Below the pieces are notes generated by a model. The model saw only the letters and a list, made by a program, of their open reading frames with translations, had not been told where the DNA came from and ran no database searches. The position numbers and the translations under genes are program-made. Of a stretch of DNA of 64,000 nt, positions 25,246-33,136 are shown piece after piece; position 1 is the stretch's first letter, and the number at the start of each line of letters is the position of its first letter. This stretch comes from Flammeovirga yaeyamensis (GTDB taxonomy: Bacteria > Bacteroidota > Bacteroidia > Cytophagales > Flammeovirgaceae): NCBI RefSeq assembly GCF_018736045.1, contig NZ_CP076132.1:424001-488000 (forward strand), given 5' to 3'.

Positions 25246-25371
25246 TTACCTTATTGTTTCTTTATGTAATAAATTAGAGTCAAAATTTTTTAATAACTGA
25301 TTGGGGCTAGATTCTGTACAACTTTGTGCTGCTGTAAGTAAACAGAACTCTTGATATTGTTCCCATTTCAT
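25246..25371 (-). CDS. Possible 41-residue antisense small ORF
   Basis: The gap between manC and the dehydrogenase gene is fully open on the minus strand: MKWEQYQEFCLLTAAQ, then a polar C-terminus ending in ETIR. It starts with ATG. No family is recognised and no ribosome-binding site or promoter is clear. It could be a fragment of a lost gene, or chance in AT-rich DNA. Confidence 0.25.
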   Translation of the reverse strand: MKWEQYQEFCLLTAAQSCTESSPNQLLKNFDSNLLHKETIR

Positions 25372-25388
25372 ATTTACTATCTAAAATA

Positions 25389-26654
25389 ATGAACAAAACT
25401 ATTTGCGTTATAGGCTTAGGTTATGTTGGCTTGCCTTTAGCTGTTGAATTTGCAAAAAATAAAGTGAAAGTGATTGGTTTTGATATTAATCAACCAAGAA
25501 TTGACGAATTGAATAATTGCAAAGATCATACACTTGAAGTAACCACTGATGAATTAGAGTCAGTTACCCAAGATATTACTTATACTTCTGATTTAGATGT
25601 GATCAAATCAGCAGATATTTATATTGTGACGGTACCAACTCCCATCGATGAATATAAAACACCTGATTTAACGCCATTAAAGAAGGCTAGTGAGACAGTA
25701 GGTAAGGTATTATCGTATGGTAATATTGTTGTTTATGAATCTACCGTTTACCCAGGTTGTACTGAAGAACAATGTGTTCCTGTTTTAGAAAAAGTGAGTG
25801 GTTTGAAATTTAACCAAGACTTTTATGCAGGCTATTCTCCAGAAAGAATTAACCCGGGTGATCACGTACACAGGGTGCACAATATTATGAAAGTTACTTC
25901 CGGTTCAACTCCTGAAATTGCAGAGGAAGTGGATCAGATGTATCAAGTAGTTGTGAAAGTAGGTACTCATAAGGCTTCATGCATTAAGGTCGCAGAAGCT
26001 GCAAAAGTAATTGAGAACTCACAAAGAGATTTAAATATTGCTTTTGTGAATGAATTGTCTAAAATATTCGATAAGGTAGGTATCGATACATTAGAAGTTT
26101 TAGAAGCAGCAGGAACCAAGTGGAATTTCCTTCCTTTCCGTCCAGGTTTGGTAGGTGGACACTGTATTGGTGTTGATCCATATTATTTAACATATAAATC
26201 AGAATCTTTAGGTTATCACCCAGAGGTAATTCTGGCAGGTCGTCGTATTAACGATGGTATGGGTGCACATGTTGCCAATAAAGTATTGCGTTTGATGATG
26301 GAAAAATCATCATCAATAGAAAAAGGAGCTAAAATTCTAATGTTGGGTATTACTTTCAAAGAAGATTGTCCAGATATTAGAAACTCCAGAGCAATTGATG
26401 TGATCCGTGAACTTCAGAGTTTCAACATGAATGTTGAAGTTTTTGATCCACATGCGGACAAGGATGAAGTCAAGGAAGAGTATGGCTTAGATTTGGTTGA
26501 GAAAGTAGGAGAGAATTATGTGGCAATTATTCATGCAGTATCTCATAAATCTTTCCAAGAAGAAATAGATTGGGATGCACTAACATCAAACAACCCTATT
26601 GTTTATGATGTGAAGAGTGTTCTAGATAGAAAATACGTTACAGACAGACTTTAA
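25389..26654 (+). CDS. UDP-N-acetylhexosamine 6-dehydrogenase (TviB/WbpO type)
   Basis: A 421-residue nucleotide-sugar dehydrogenase that oxidises C6 of a UDP-N-acetylhexosamine to the uronate in two NAD-dependent steps. The Rossmann motif is VIGLGYVGLPLAVEF (7-21). The catalytic cysteine lies in GGHCIGVDPYYL near 257-268, and the C-terminal NAD domain has the block DIRNSRAIDVI. The CPDIRNS form and the next gene (a WbpP/TviC 4-epimerase) point to UDP-GalNAc/GlcNAc uronate, as in Vi antigen, over UDP-glucose. The precise order of epimerase and dehydrogenase is inference. Confidence 0.93.
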   Translation: MNKTICVIGLGYVGLPLAVEFAKNKVKVIGFDINQPRIDELNNCKDHTLEVTTDELESVTQDITYTSDLDVIKSADIYIVTVPTPIDEYKTPDLTPLKKASETVGKVLSYGNIVVYESTVYPGCTEEQCVPVLEKVSGLKFNQDFYAGYSPERINPGDHVHRVHNIMKVTSGSTPEIAEEVDQMYQVVVKVGTHKASCIKVAEAAKVIENSQRDLNIAFVNELSKIFDKVGIDTLEVLEAAGTKWNFLPFRPGLVGGHCIGVDPYYLTYKSESLGYHPEVILAGRRINDGMGAHVANKVLRLMMEKSSSIEKGAKILMLGITFKEDCPDIRNSRAIDVIRELQSFNMNVEVFDPHADKDEVKEEYGLDLVEKVGENYVAIIHAVSHKSFQEEIDWDALTSNNPIVYDVKSVLDRKYVTDRL

Positions 26655-26660
26655 TACAAC

Positions 26661-27638
26661 ATGCTTAAAGGGAGAAAAGTATTAGTTACAGGAGCAGCAG
26701 GCTTTATTGGATCCAACTTAGTCGATAAATTTTTAGCCCAAGATAATGAAGTCATTTGTTTGGATAATTTCTCAACAGGAAAAAGAGAAAATATCCAAGC
26801 ATTTTTGGAGCATCCAAAATGTACTTTTATCGAAGGAGATATCAGAAATATAGAAGATTGCCAAAAAGCAGTAGAAGGAGTTGAGATTGTATTTCATCAG
26901 GCTGCTCTAGGTTCTGTTCCTCGTTCTATTAACGATCCAATCACAACAAATGCGGTAAATATATCTGGTTTCTTAAATATGCTAACAGCATCAAAAGATG
27001 CCAATGTAAAAAGATTTATTTATGCAGCTTCATCTTCCACTTATGGGGATCATCCAGGATTACCAAAAGAAGAAGATAAAATTGGAAAGCCACTTTCTCC
27101 TTATGCAGTAACAAAGTATGTGAATGAATTATATGCAGATGTATTTCATAAAACTTACGGAATAGATACTATTGGCTTGAGATATTTTAATGTCTTTGGT
27201 CGCCGTCAGGATCCTCATGGAGCCTATGCAGCTGTTATTCCAAAGTTTGTAATTGCTATGTTGAATGGAGAATCACCAACAATTAACGGAGAAGGTGATA
27301 ACTCAAGAGACTTTACTTATATCGAGAATGTACTACATGCCAACGAACAGGCAGCAATTACAGATAATGAAAACGCCTTAAATGAAGTTTATAATGTAGC
27401 TTTCGGGGAAAGAACAGATCTGAAAGAATTATATTACTTGATTCAAGAGTATTTATCAGAATTCGATCCAAAAGTTAAAGAAATTGATCCTATTTTTGGT
27501 CCCCCAAGACAAGGTGATGTAAAGCACTCTTTAGCTTCTATTGAAAAAGGGAAGACTTTAATGGGCTATCAACCAAAGTATAATATTAAAGAGGGGTTAA
27601 AGGAAGCTACAATTTGGTATTACAATTATTTAAAGTAA
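26661..27638 (+). CDS. UDP-N-acetylglucosamine 4-epimerase (TviC/WbpP type)
   Basis: A 325-residue short-chain dehydrogenase/epimerase that swaps UDP-GlcNAc and UDP-GalNAc, or their uronates. NAD site GAAGFIGSNL near residues 11-20, catalytic Ser and Tyr-x-x-x-Lys in ASSSTYG near 126 and PYAVTKYVNE near 147, and the WbpP-specific block RYFNVFGRRQDPHGAYAAV near 177-195 are all present. It follows the TviB-type gene by 6 bases, making a two-gene unit for UDP-N-acetylgalactosaminuronate. Whether the final sugar is GalNAcA or GlcNAcA is not decided by sequence. Confidence 0.93.
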   Translation: MLKGRKVLVTGAAGFIGSNLVDKFLAQDNEVICLDNFSTGKRENIQAFLEHPKCTFIEGDIRNIEDCQKAVEGVEIVFHQAALGSVPRSINDPITTNAVNISGFLNMLTASKDANVKRFIYAASSSTYGDHPGLPKEEDKIGKPLSPYAVTKYVNELYADVFHKTYGIDTIGLRYFNVFGRRQDPHGAYAAVIPKFVIAMLNGESPTINGEGDNSRDFTYIENVLHANEQAAITDNENALNEVYNVAFGERTDLKELYYLIQEYLSEFDPKVKEIDPIFGPPRQGDVKHSLASIEKGKTLMGYQPKYNIKEGLKEATIWYYNYLK

Positions 27639-27676
27639 AAATCAATAATCTATACTTTAATCGAAAGATTTCTAAT

Positions 27677-27684
27677 TATATTTG
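27677..27684 (+). promoter_or_regulatory. Candidate -7 box for the Wzz-like gene
   Basis: TATATTTG matches TAnnTTTG and lies 30 bases before the ATG. No TTG is found at the -33 position. Confidence 0.4.
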
Positions 27685-27713
27685 CGGTTGTACTTTTAAT
27701 AATATAATAATTG

Positions 27714-28748
27714 ATGGAACATTCTAATAAAGATACAGGTAATCAATCATCAAAAAATAAAAATGATGAAATCGATTTAATTGAGTTATTTTCTATTATT
27801 GGGGATAAAATAAAGAGTGTTTTTAGTGGCGTATTTGGAGCCTTTATTTCCCTATTAGTATACTTATACAAGAAAATTTATACTTGGAAAATTGTAGTAG
27901 GTATTGTAGTAGTCATCGGAGGTATTACAGGTTATTTAATGAAAAATACGTCTCAATACTATTCTTCAAAAGCATCAATTAATTCTCCTTACTTAAAAGG
28001 GGTTGATTTTACCAATGAATTGAATGAATTGAATGCATTATGTAATGAAGATGGTTGGGAAAAACTATCCAAGCAATTAAATTTACCACTCAATATTGTA
28101 AGTAATATCTCAGAAATTTCAGCTATTGGTTATACAGACAAATACCTTAAAGGAAAGGTTTCAGAAGAAATATTAGATTCCTTACTAATGTATTCATTAC
28201 AAAATGAAGAACGTTTTGATATTACGGTAAGTACAAAAACAAATGATTTTTCAAAAGAAGATATTCAAAAAGGGTTTGAATATTTCTTTGATAAAAATCG
28301 ATATATCAATAAATATAAAAAAGTGTATCAATCAGGATTGAAAGATCGTGAACTTACCCTGATTGATCAAAAACAAAAGTTGAAAGAATTTAACGAAGCC
28401 TACAAAGAGGTAATTAAAAGTCAAGCAAAACTTACTTCCGAACAATCTTCTAACGTATTGAGGTTATCTTCCAAAAACGATGAAGGAATCATCAAAGAAA
28501 GTGGAGATAAATCCATGGAAACAATGTTGGAAGAAAGAAACTTATCTGAAAGCTTGGTAACTGTTAGAAAACAGCTTACGGTAGAAGGGAATGTTGAATT
28601 TGTTAACAGGTTTTCTGAATTAAATACAGTTTCATTATCAACAAAAGGGAAAACAGCCTTGGGAATGTTTATTGGTTTTGTATCTATTTTAGCATTTGTT
28701 ATTCTTGTAGATTTAAATAGGTACTTGAAGAAAAAATCAGAACTTTAA
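27714..28748 (+). CDS. Wzz-like chain-length determinant (inner membrane)
   Basis: A 344-residue membrane protein. Start ATG at MEHSNKD; a TTG one codon earlier is unnecessary. A polar N-terminus with ELFSIIGDKIK precedes a hydrophobic region (about 38-80, two segments), then a long coiled periplasmic loop (about 85-315, Glu/Lys-rich helices), and a C-terminal membrane segment (GMFIGFVSILAFVILV, about 320-337) with a basic tail. That layout, two membrane ends around a coiled loop, is that of Wzz/PCP proteins, which set polysaccharide length with a Wzy polymerase. The sequence is diverged, with no Walker kinase domain, so the match is architectural and contextual. Confidence 0.62.
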   Translation: MEHSNKDTGNQSSKNKNDEIDLIELFSIIGDKIKSVFSGVFGAFISLLVYLYKKIYTWKIVVGIVVVIGGITGYLMKNTSQYYSSKASINSPYLKGVDFTNELNELNALCNEDGWEKLSKQLNLPLNIVSNISEISAIGYTDKYLKGKVSEEILDSLLMYSLQNEERFDITVSTKTNDFSKEDIQKGFEYFFDKNRYINKYKKVYQSGLKDRELTLIDQKQKLKEFNEAYKEVIKSQAKLTSEQSSNVLRLSSKNDEGIIKESGDKSMETMLEERNLSESLVTVRKQLTVEGNVEFVNRFSELNTVSLSTKGKTALGMFIGFVSILAFVILVDLNRYLKKKSEL

Positions 28749-28776
28749 TTTATAAGTTTATAAGATTAAATTGAAT

Positions 28777-28815
28777 GGTATGTGGGAGTATAAAAAAGTC
28801 TACATACCTTTTTTT
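28777..28815 (+). terminator. Hairpin and T-run between the Wzz-like gene and rfbA
   Basis: A stem of about 10 bp (GGTATGTGGG with TCTACATACC, several wobbles), a loop of about 11 bases and seven T. It likely ends or attenuates the Wzz-like transcript before the rhamnose genes. Confidence 0.65.
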
Positions 28816-28826
28816 ATATTCGAATT

Positions 28827-29687
28827 ATGAAAGGAATCATTTTAGCTGGAGGATCAGGAACTCGACTTCACCCTCTTACATTAGCAGTTAGTAAACAACT
28901 TATGCCCGTTTACAACAAACCAATGATTTATTATCCATTATCAACATTGATGTTGTCAGGGATAAGAGAAATATTGATTATTTCAACTCCAGAACATCTT
29001 CCATTATTTGAGAAGTTATTGGGAGATGGATCTCGTTTAGGTTGTACTTTTTCTTATTCAGTTCAGGAAAAGCCTGAAGGACTTGCTCAAGCGTTTATCA
29101 TAGGTGAAGAATTTATTGGTAACGATAAAGTTTCCTTGATTTTGGGAGACAACATCTTTTATGGGTCTGGACTTTCGAAATTATTACAAGCTAATAATGA
29201 TGTGGATGGAGGTTGTGTATATGCTTACCATGTAACAGATCCAGAAAGATATGGTGTCGTTGAGTTTGATGAAAATAATAAAGCAATTTCTATCGAAGAA
29301 AAACCTGAAGTTCCTAAATCTAACTATGCAGTTCCAGGTTTGTATTTTTATGATAATGAAGTAGTAGAAATAGCCAAGAATGTAAAACCAAGCCCTAGAG
29401 GTGAACTAGAAATCACAACAGTAAATGAAGAGTACCTTAAAAGAGGAAAACTTCAAGTTGGTATTATGAACAGAGGAACAGCTTGGTTGGATACTGGTAC
29501 TTTCGCTTCTCTAATGCAAGCAGGAGAATATGTTAGAGTAATTGAAGAAAGGCAGGGCTTAAGTGTAGGTTGTATTGAGGAAGTTGCCTACAGAATGGGT
29601 TATATCAATAAAGAACAATTAGAAGAAATAGCAGCTCCATTAGTAAAAAGTGGTTATGGAAAATATATTTTAAACATTTTAAAATAA
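28827..29687 (+). CDS. rfbA: Glucose-1-phosphate thymidylyltransferase
   Basis: A 286-residue enzyme joining glucose 1-phosphate and dTTP to dTDP-glucose, the first step of dTDP-L-rhamnose synthesis. The N-terminal nucleotide loop is [16 protein letters not shown] (3-18), then [16 protein letters not shown] and the metal site LGDNIFYG near 110-117; a C-terminal segment ([11 protein letters not shown]) is diagnostic of RfbA. Length is standard. The rfbA, rfbC, rfbD, rfbB order and close spacing form an operon-like unit. Confidence 0.97.
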   Translation: MKGIILAGGSGTRLHPLTLAVSKQLMPVYNKPMIYYPLSTLMLSGIREILIISTPEHLPLFEKLLGDGSRLGCTFSYSVQEKPEGLAQAFIIGEEFIGNDKVSLILGDNIFYGSGLSKLLQANNDVDGGCVYAYHVTDPERYGVVEFDENNKAISIEEKPEVPKSNYAVPGLYFYDNEVVEIAKNVKPSPRGELEITTVNEEYLKRGKLQVGIMNRGTAWLDTGTFASLMQAGEYVRVIEERQGLSVGCIEEVAYRMGYINKEQLEEIAAPLVKSGYGKYILNILK

Positions 29688-29696
29688 TTGAGGGGA

Positions 29697-30245
29697 ATGA
29701 AAATAACATCAACAAAATTAAAAGATTGCTACATTATCGAACCTCAAATTTTTGGGGATGAAAGAGGATATTTTTTTGAAAGCTTTCACTTAAAAAAATT
29801 TACTGAAACGACAGGATTAGCAGTTAATTTTGTTCAAGATAATCAGTCATCTTCAACTTATGGAGTAATCAGAGGTTTACATTATCAGATAGGTGTACAT
29901 GCTCAAGCCAAATTAGTAAGAGTGTTATCAGGAAAAGTAATTGATGTTGCTGTTGATTTACGTCCAGATAGTGAAACTTATGGTCAATTTGAGGCAGTTG
30001 AACTTTCCGCTGAGAATAGACGTCAATTGTTTGTTCCTAGAGGATTTGCTCATGGCTTTTCTGTTTTATCAGAAAGTGCAGAATTTGCTTATAAATGTGA
30101 TAATTATTATAACAAAGAATCAGAAGGAGGAATTAAATACAATGACCCAGAATTAAATATTGATTGGCAAATTCCACTTGGAAAAGAAATAATATCTGAA
30201 AAAGATCAAGTTTTACCTCTCTTATCTGATTTGAAAAAGAAATAA
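29697..30245 (+). CDS. rfbC: dTDP-4-dehydrorhamnose 3,5-epimerase
   Basis: A 182-residue cupin epimerase that inverts C3 and C5 of dTDP-4-keto-6-deoxyglucose. I chose the ATG at 29697, preceded by GAGGGG, over a TTG three codons earlier. Signature blocks are GDERGYFFESFH near 20-31, DNQSSSTYGVIRGLHYQ near 48-64 with the catalytic histidine, and PRGFAHGFSVLSE near 117-129. A tyrosine near the catalytic site (ATFAYKCDNYY-like block, here EFAYKCDNYY) is retained. Its TAA shares one base with the rfbD ATG. Confidence 0.96.
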   Translation: MKITSTKLKDCYIIEPQIFGDERGYFFESFHLKKFTETTGLAVNFVQDNQSSSTYGVIRGLHYQIGVHAQAKLVRVLSGKVIDVAVDLRPDSETYGQFEAVELSAENRRQLFVPRGFAHGFSVLSESAEFAYKCDNYYNKESEGGIKYNDPELNIDWQIPLGKEIISEKDQVLPLLSDLKKK

Positions 30246-31099
30246 TGAAACATATATTAGTAACGGGAGCCAACGGTCAGTTGGGATCTGAACTTCAATT
30301 TTTATCAAAAAATCATAATGATTTTAATTTCACTTTTGTTGATGTAGATGATTTGGATATCACTGATCAGAACAAAGTGATACAGTATTTTGCTCAAGGT
30401 AAATTTGATGTCTGTATTAATTGTGCTGCCTATACAGCAGTAGATAAAGCTGAGTCAGATCAAGAGTTAGCTTTTAAAGTGAATGTATGTGGGCCAGAAA
30501 ATCTTGCAATTGCTTGTGATAAAAATAATACTACCTTATTTCATGTTTCTACTGATTTTGTTTTTGAAGGGGATAGTTCAACTGCATACAGTGAAAATAT
30601 GCAAACAAGTCCACTAGGAGTATATGGTCATACAAAATTGAAAGGAGAACAAGTTATACAACAAGTTCTCAAGAAATATTATATTCTAAGAACAGCTTGG
30701 TTATACAGTAGTTATGGGAATAACTTTGTAAAAACAATGCTTCGATTAGGTCGTGAAAGAGGTGAATTAGGTGTAATAGTAGACCAAATTGGAACTCCAA
30801 CGTACGCAAGAGATTTAGCAAAAGCAATTTTATTATTAATCAATGATAATCAAGAATGCTATGGTGTCTATCATTTTAGTAATGAGGGTGTGGCCAGTTG
30901 GTATGATTTTGCAAAAACTATTTTCATGATGAAAAATATTGAAGTAAACGTAAATCCAATACCAACTTCTGCTTATCCGACGCCTGCTAAAAGACCAAGT
31001 TTTAGTTTGTTAGATAAATCAAAAATCAAAACAACCTTTAATATAACTATTCCTTATTGGCAGGAAAGCTTATTGAATTGTCTTAAGTTGATAGATTAG
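30245..31099 (+). CDS. rfbD: dTDP-4-dehydrorhamnose reductase
   Basis: A 284-residue short-chain reductase making dTDP-L-rhamnose with NAD(P)H. Nucleotide site TGANGQLGSEL near 6-16, the Asp-containing turn DLDITD near 37-42, ISTDFVFEG-like block (VSTDFVFEG near 103) and the catalytic YGHTKLKGE near 127-135 are seen, with the C-terminal KRPSFSLLDKSKI typical of RfbD. The start overlaps rfbC by one base, implying coupled translation. Confidence 0.96.
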   Translation: MKHILVTGANGQLGSELQFLSKNHNDFNFTFVDVDDLDITDQNKVIQYFAQGKFDVCINCAAYTAVDKAESDQELAFKVNVCGPENLAIACDKNNTTLFHVSTDFVFEGDSSTAYSENMQTSPLGVYGHTKLKGEQVIQQVLKKYYILRTAWLYSSYGNNFVKTMLRLGRERGELGVIVDQIGTPTYARDLAKAILLLINDNQECYGVYHFSNEGVASWYDFAKTIFMMKNIEVNVNPIPTSAYPTPAKRPSFSLLDKSKIKTTFNITIPYWQESLLNCLKLID

Positions 31100-31122
31100 G
31101 AATCAACTTTTATTTACCTTTG
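31088..31122 (+). promoter_or_regulatory. Candidate Bacteroidota promoter before rfbB
   Basis: TTG at 31088-31090 and TACCTTTG at 31115-31122 give a -33/-7 pair, with a spacing of 24 bases that is slightly long. It lies at the end of rfbD, 31 bases before rfbB, and could add transcription for rfbB and the genes downstream. Confidence 0.45.
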
Positions 31123-31152
31123 TGCAATTATTATAAACAAAAAAATTAATAT

Positions 31153-32157
31153 ATGTCTTCTATTCTTATCACCGGAGGTGCTGGATTTATAGGATCAAAC
31201 TTTGTTCCTTATTTTTTAGAAAAATACGAGAACTACCATTTAATCAACTTAGATAAGTTGACTTATGCAGGTGATCTTTCGAATTTATCGGAAATAGAAG
31301 GACACTCAAGGTATACATTTGTTGAAGGAGATATTTGTGATAGAAATCTTATCGAATCATTATTTGAAAAATATGATATTAGAGGTGTAATTCACTTTGC
31401 TGCTGAATCTCATGTAGATAATTCTATTACAGGACCAGAAGCTTTCATTAAGACAAATGTTCACGGAACATTTGTCTTAATAGATGTTGCTAGAAAGTAT
31501 TGGATGAATGGTCCTTTTAACTATAAGGAAGAATATAAAGACTGTAAGTTCCATCATATATCAACAGATGAGGTATATGGTACATTAGGAAAAATAGGTT
31601 TGTTTACAGAAGAAACACCATATGCTCCAAACTCTCCATATAGTGCATCTAAAGCATCTTCAGATATGATTGTTCGATCATATTTCCATACTTATGGTAT
31701 GAATGTAGTCACTACTAACTGTTCTAATAATTATGGACCAAAACAGCACAAGGAAAAGCTAATTCCTACAATTATTAGAAAGGCTTTAGCCAAAGAACCT
31801 ATTCCGATTTATGGGGATGGGAAAAATATCAGAGATTGGTTATATGTATTAGATCATTGTAAAGGTATAGATTTAGTGTATCACACTGGTGCTCTAGGTG
31901 AGACATATAATATAGGAGGAAGAAACGAAAGAGATAACCTTTACATTGTCGATAAGATTTGCAGTATTTTAGATAGTAAACAACCTTTAACCAATGGTAA
32001 ATCCTATAAAGAGTTGATTACTTTTGTAAAAGATCGTCCAGGGCATGATAGAAGATATGCTATTGATGCATCAAAGTTGGAAGGTGATCTAGGTTGGAAA
32101 GCTGATGAAGATTTTGAGAGCGGTATTGTTAAAACAATTGAGTGGTATTTAATATAA
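31153..32157 (+). CDS. rfbB: dTDP-glucose 4,6-dehydratase
   Basis: A 334-residue extended short-chain dehydratase converting dTDP-glucose to dTDP-4-keto-6-deoxyglucose. Present are the NAD site ITGGAGFIGSNF (5-16), DKLTYAGD near 36-43, FAAESHVDNSI near 81-91, the catalytic DE pair in STDEVYG near 137-143, YSASKASSD near 166-174, and RPGHDRRYAID near 294-304. It completes the four rhamnose genes but stands last. The next gene starts 32 bases later. Confidence 0.97.
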   Translation: MSSILITGGAGFIGSNFVPYFLEKYENYHLINLDKLTYAGDLSNLSEIEGHSRYTFVEGDICDRNLIESLFEKYDIRGVIHFAAESHVDNSITGPEAFIKTNVHGTFVLIDVARKYWMNGPFNYKEEYKDCKFHHISTDEVYGTLGKIGLFTEETPYAPNSPYSASKASSDMIVRSYFHTYGMNVVTTNCSNNYGPKQHKEKLIPTIIRKALAKEPIPIYGDGKNIRDWLYVLDHCKGIDLVYHTGALGETYNIGGRNERDNLYIVDKICSILDSKQPLTNGKSYKELITFVKDRPGHDRRYAIDASKLEGDLGWKADEDFESGIVKTIEWYLI

Positions 32158-32189
32158 AAGAATTTTCAATTTATATATTGTATAAAAAC

Positions 32190-33062
32190 ATGAATTATAA
32201 AAAACCAAAAGTTATATCAGAAATTGGATGTAACCATATGGGACAAATGGCAATCGCAAAAGAACTTATTGAATTATCAAAGTTATCAGGTGCCGATGTA
32301 GCAAAATTTCAAAAAAGAACAAATAAAGAACTCTTAACTGAAGAACAATATAATGCTCCTCACCCAAATCCAAGAAACTCTTACGGAGACACTTATGGTG
32401 CACATAGAGAATTCTTAGAGTTTACAAAAGAACAACATAAAGAACTTAAAGAATATTGTGATAAGGTAGGTATTGAATATTCTACTTCAGTATGGGATGT
32501 GACGTCTGCTAAAGAAATTGTAGAAGTTAACCCTACATTAATAAAAGTACCTTCAGCTTGTAATAATCACTTTGAAATGATGAAAATTTTAAGAGATGAT
32601 TATACTGGAGAGGTTCATATCTCAACAGGTATGACAAAGAAAGATGAGATCGAAACAATTATTAGTTTCTTTGAGGTGACAGGTGCTGCTAAAGATAGAT
32701 TGGTAGTATATAATTGTACTTCTGGTTATCCAGTTCCTTTTGAAGATGTTTGTTTATTAGAAATTAATAATTTAGTAGATAAGTATGCAGACAGAGTAAA
32801 AGAAATTGGTTTCTCTGGTCATCATTTAGGTATCGCTATTGATATGGCAGCTTATACTTTAGGTGCATCTTGGGTTGAAAGACACTTTACAAAAGACCGT
32901 ACTTGGAAAGGGACAGATCACGCTGCATCACTTGAAGTTACAGGGTTAATGAAATTGTGTAGAGATTTAAAGGCAACTCATCAAGCTTTGAATTTTAAGA
33001 AAGAAGAGATTCTACCTATTGAACAAGTTCAAAGAGATAAGTTAAAATATAGAAAGTCTTAA
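32190..33062 (+). CDS. NeuB-family nonulosonate synthase without SAF domain
   Basis: A 290-residue TIM-barrel synthase that condenses phosphoenolpyruvate with a six-carbon aldose (N-acetylmannosamine, mannose 6-phosphate or related) to a nine-carbon 2-keto acid. Blocks VISEIGCNHMGQ near 8-19, KFQKRT, YSTSVWD, KVPSACNNH, STGMT, FSGHHLG and the metal site WVERHFTKDRTWKGTDHAASL near 230-250 follow NeuB. The protein stops after the linker (RDKLKYRKS), where family members usually continue into an SAF antifreeze-like domain that covers the active site. I used the ATG at 32190; a GTG at 32142 would overlap rfbB. No neuC epimerase is nearby, so the substrate may be a mannose phosphate. Confidence 0.88.
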   Translation: MNYKKPKVISEIGCNHMGQMAIAKELIELSKLSGADVAKFQKRTNKELLTEEQYNAPHPNPRNSYGDTYGAHREFLEFTKEQHKELKEYCDKVGIEYSTSVWDVTSAKEIVEVNPTLIKVPSACNNHFEMMKILRDDYTGEVHISTGMTKKDEIETIISFFEVTGAAKDRLVVYNCTSGYPVPFEDVCLLEINNLVDKYADRVKEIGFSGHHLGIAIDMAAYTLGASWVERHFTKDRTWKGTDHAASLEVTGLMKLCRDLKATHQALNFKKEEILPIEQVQRDKLKYRKS

Positions 33063-33092
33063 TTTTCAATAATTATACTTTGAAAAAACTCA

Positions 33093-33121
33093 TAACACTA
33101 TACTATAATGGTATAGTGTTA
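33093..33121. repeat. Inverted repeat between the nonulosonate genes
   Basis: A perfect 11-bp stem (TAACACTATAC) with a 7-base loop. No T-run follows, so it is an operator-like or RNA-stability hairpin more than a terminator. Confidence 0.6.
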
Positions 33122-33136
33122 CTTATATTTATATAA

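Noticed and set aside
32142-32189. GTG-start extension of the nonulosonate synthase
   Set aside because: It overlaps rfbB, adds 16 residues without family similarity, and the ATG at 32190 begins just before the conserved VISEIG strand.
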